Origin: Phytopythium helicoides
Lineage: Eukaryota > Oomycota > Peronosporomycetes > Pythiales > Pythiaceae
Direction of reading: 5' to 3'
DNA: 64,000 nucleotides
NCBI GenBank assembly: GCA_024867545.1
Contig: JANFNE010000004.1
Coordinates: 310,001-374,000, forward strand
Notes under the pieces: generated by a model
The model's database searches: none
Told to the model about the DNA's origin: nothing
What the model saw: the letters and a program-made list of their open reading frames with translations, nothing else
Translations under genes and position numbers: made by a program
Shown here: positions 63,440 to 64,000 of the stretch, piece after piece
Numbering within the stretch: the first letter of the stretch is position 1
Layout: the number at the start of each line of letters is the position of its first letter

Positions 63440-64000
63440 TTACTTGCCGTCGCGTGTGAGCAGCGAGCCGTACAGATGCGGCCGGCGGTCGCGCACGAGG
63501 CCCCAGCTGGCCCGCCGAACGAGGAACTTTTCCAGATCGAAGCTCTCGACGAGCACGCCCTCGGACTCGCGGTCGGCAATCTTGAGCATCTCGCCCGTCT
63601 GACCAGTGATGAAGGACGAGCCCACGAACGTGACGGGCACGCCGTCCACGATCTCGGAGCCGACTCGGTTCGAGCAGATGACCGGCACCATGTTGGCCGC
63701 CGAGTGGCCCTGCATCACTCGCTGCCACTGGTCGCGCGCGTCGTAATTGAGGTCGTACGGGTTGCTGCCCATCGCGCTCGGGTACAGCAGCATCTCGGCT
63801 CCCTGCACTACGAGCGCGCGGGCCACCTCTGGGTACCACTGGTCCGTGCCGATGGCCACGCCTATGCGGCCGTATCGCTGCGTTGCGACAGCCCACGACG
63901 TCAGCACGGCGACCTCCAACGCGATGCAGCAATGCTCCTGCTAGACGCACCGTGTTCCAGACTTTGAACGAGTCGTCGGAGGGCGTGAAGTAGTATTTTT
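63440..64000 (-). CDS. N-carbamoylputrescine amidase-like nitrilase homologue, 3' part, catalytic Cys missing
   Basis: The gene runs off the right edge. The visible exons are beyond 64000 to 63951 (KYYFTPSDDSFKVWNT) and 63877-63440, joined across a 73-nt GT-AG intron, with the stop at 63440-63442. The sequence RYGRIGVAIGTDQWYPEVAR aligns with the nitrilase nucleophile elbow, which in carbamoylputrescine amidases reads AICWDQW: Cys is Gly and Trp is Thr. The rest (GAEMLLYPSAMGS, WQRVMQGHSAANMVPV, SNRVG, GSSFITGQTGE, then WGLVRDRRPHLY) follows the CPA family closely. With no nucleophile it should not hydrolyse an amide, so it may be a pseudoenzyme. The Glu and Lys of the triad would lie off the window. 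Confidence 0.8.

Overview
The window looks like nuclear DNA of an oomycete (a Phytophthora- or Pythium-like stramenopile). The evidence is GC-rich, compact, bidirectionally packed genes, GT-AG introns mostly 50-75 nt long, CTCATT-type initiator motifs and ATTGG/CCAAT boxes close to gene starts, and a gene set typical of a zoosporic eukaryote (centrin, LC8 dynein chain, MORN3-like and LRRC51-like proteins). No tRNA, rRNA, CRISPR array or prokaryotic signature was seen.

Left part (1-14.2 kb): an acidic Ser-rich protein running off the left edge, RPB10, ORC3, centrin, ribosomal protein S17, a MAPEG membrane protein, a SOSS-B/hSSB-like OB-fold protein, a nuclear protein with an RVxF-like PP1 docking motif, a SHAQKYF-class Myb-like factor and a short-chain dehydrogenase. 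These are mostly housekeeping genes.

Middle part (14.4-38.7 kb) is the unusual accessory region. It holds four copies of a secreted Gly/Thr/Ser-repeat protein in two divergent pairs. The second pair sits inside a large inverted repeat that also carries a duplicated 3' fragment of the neighbouring gene. Next come four tandem, same-strand paralogues of a large (about 1,080-1,410 aa) Cys-rich type I membrane protein with a conserved Y-x-P-L-L tail. I do not recognise this family. In the repeat-protein pairs, coding sequences and upstream regions have different partners, so the roughly 1.2 kb bidirectional promoter segment has apparently flipped or been exchanged relative to the genes.

Right part (39-64 kb): a CCR4-type endonuclease/exonuclease/phosphatase-fold protein with an FN3 insertion and an altered catalytic motif, cytosolic AsnRS, an LC8 dynein light chain, CKS1, a succinate/fumarate-type mitochondrial carrier, an unknown Cys-rich/acidic protein, a leucine-rich-repeat protein, a broken Fanzor (eukaryotic TnpB-like) RuvC nuclease, LRRC51, an HTH-uracil phosphoribosyltransferase fusion, mitochondrial uS15, MORN3, TIM22, and the 3' half of a carbamoylputrescine-amidase-like protein whose catalytic Cys is replaced by Gly.

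Many genes (ORC3, the SDR, all four large membrane proteins, the CCR4-like gene, the Cys-rich gene, Fanzor) need one or more single-base frame corrections, while RPB10, S17, AsnRS, the carrier and uS15m read cleanly. Assembly indels and real decay cannot be separated from the sequence alone. Gene spans below include introns; exon limits are given where I could place them.
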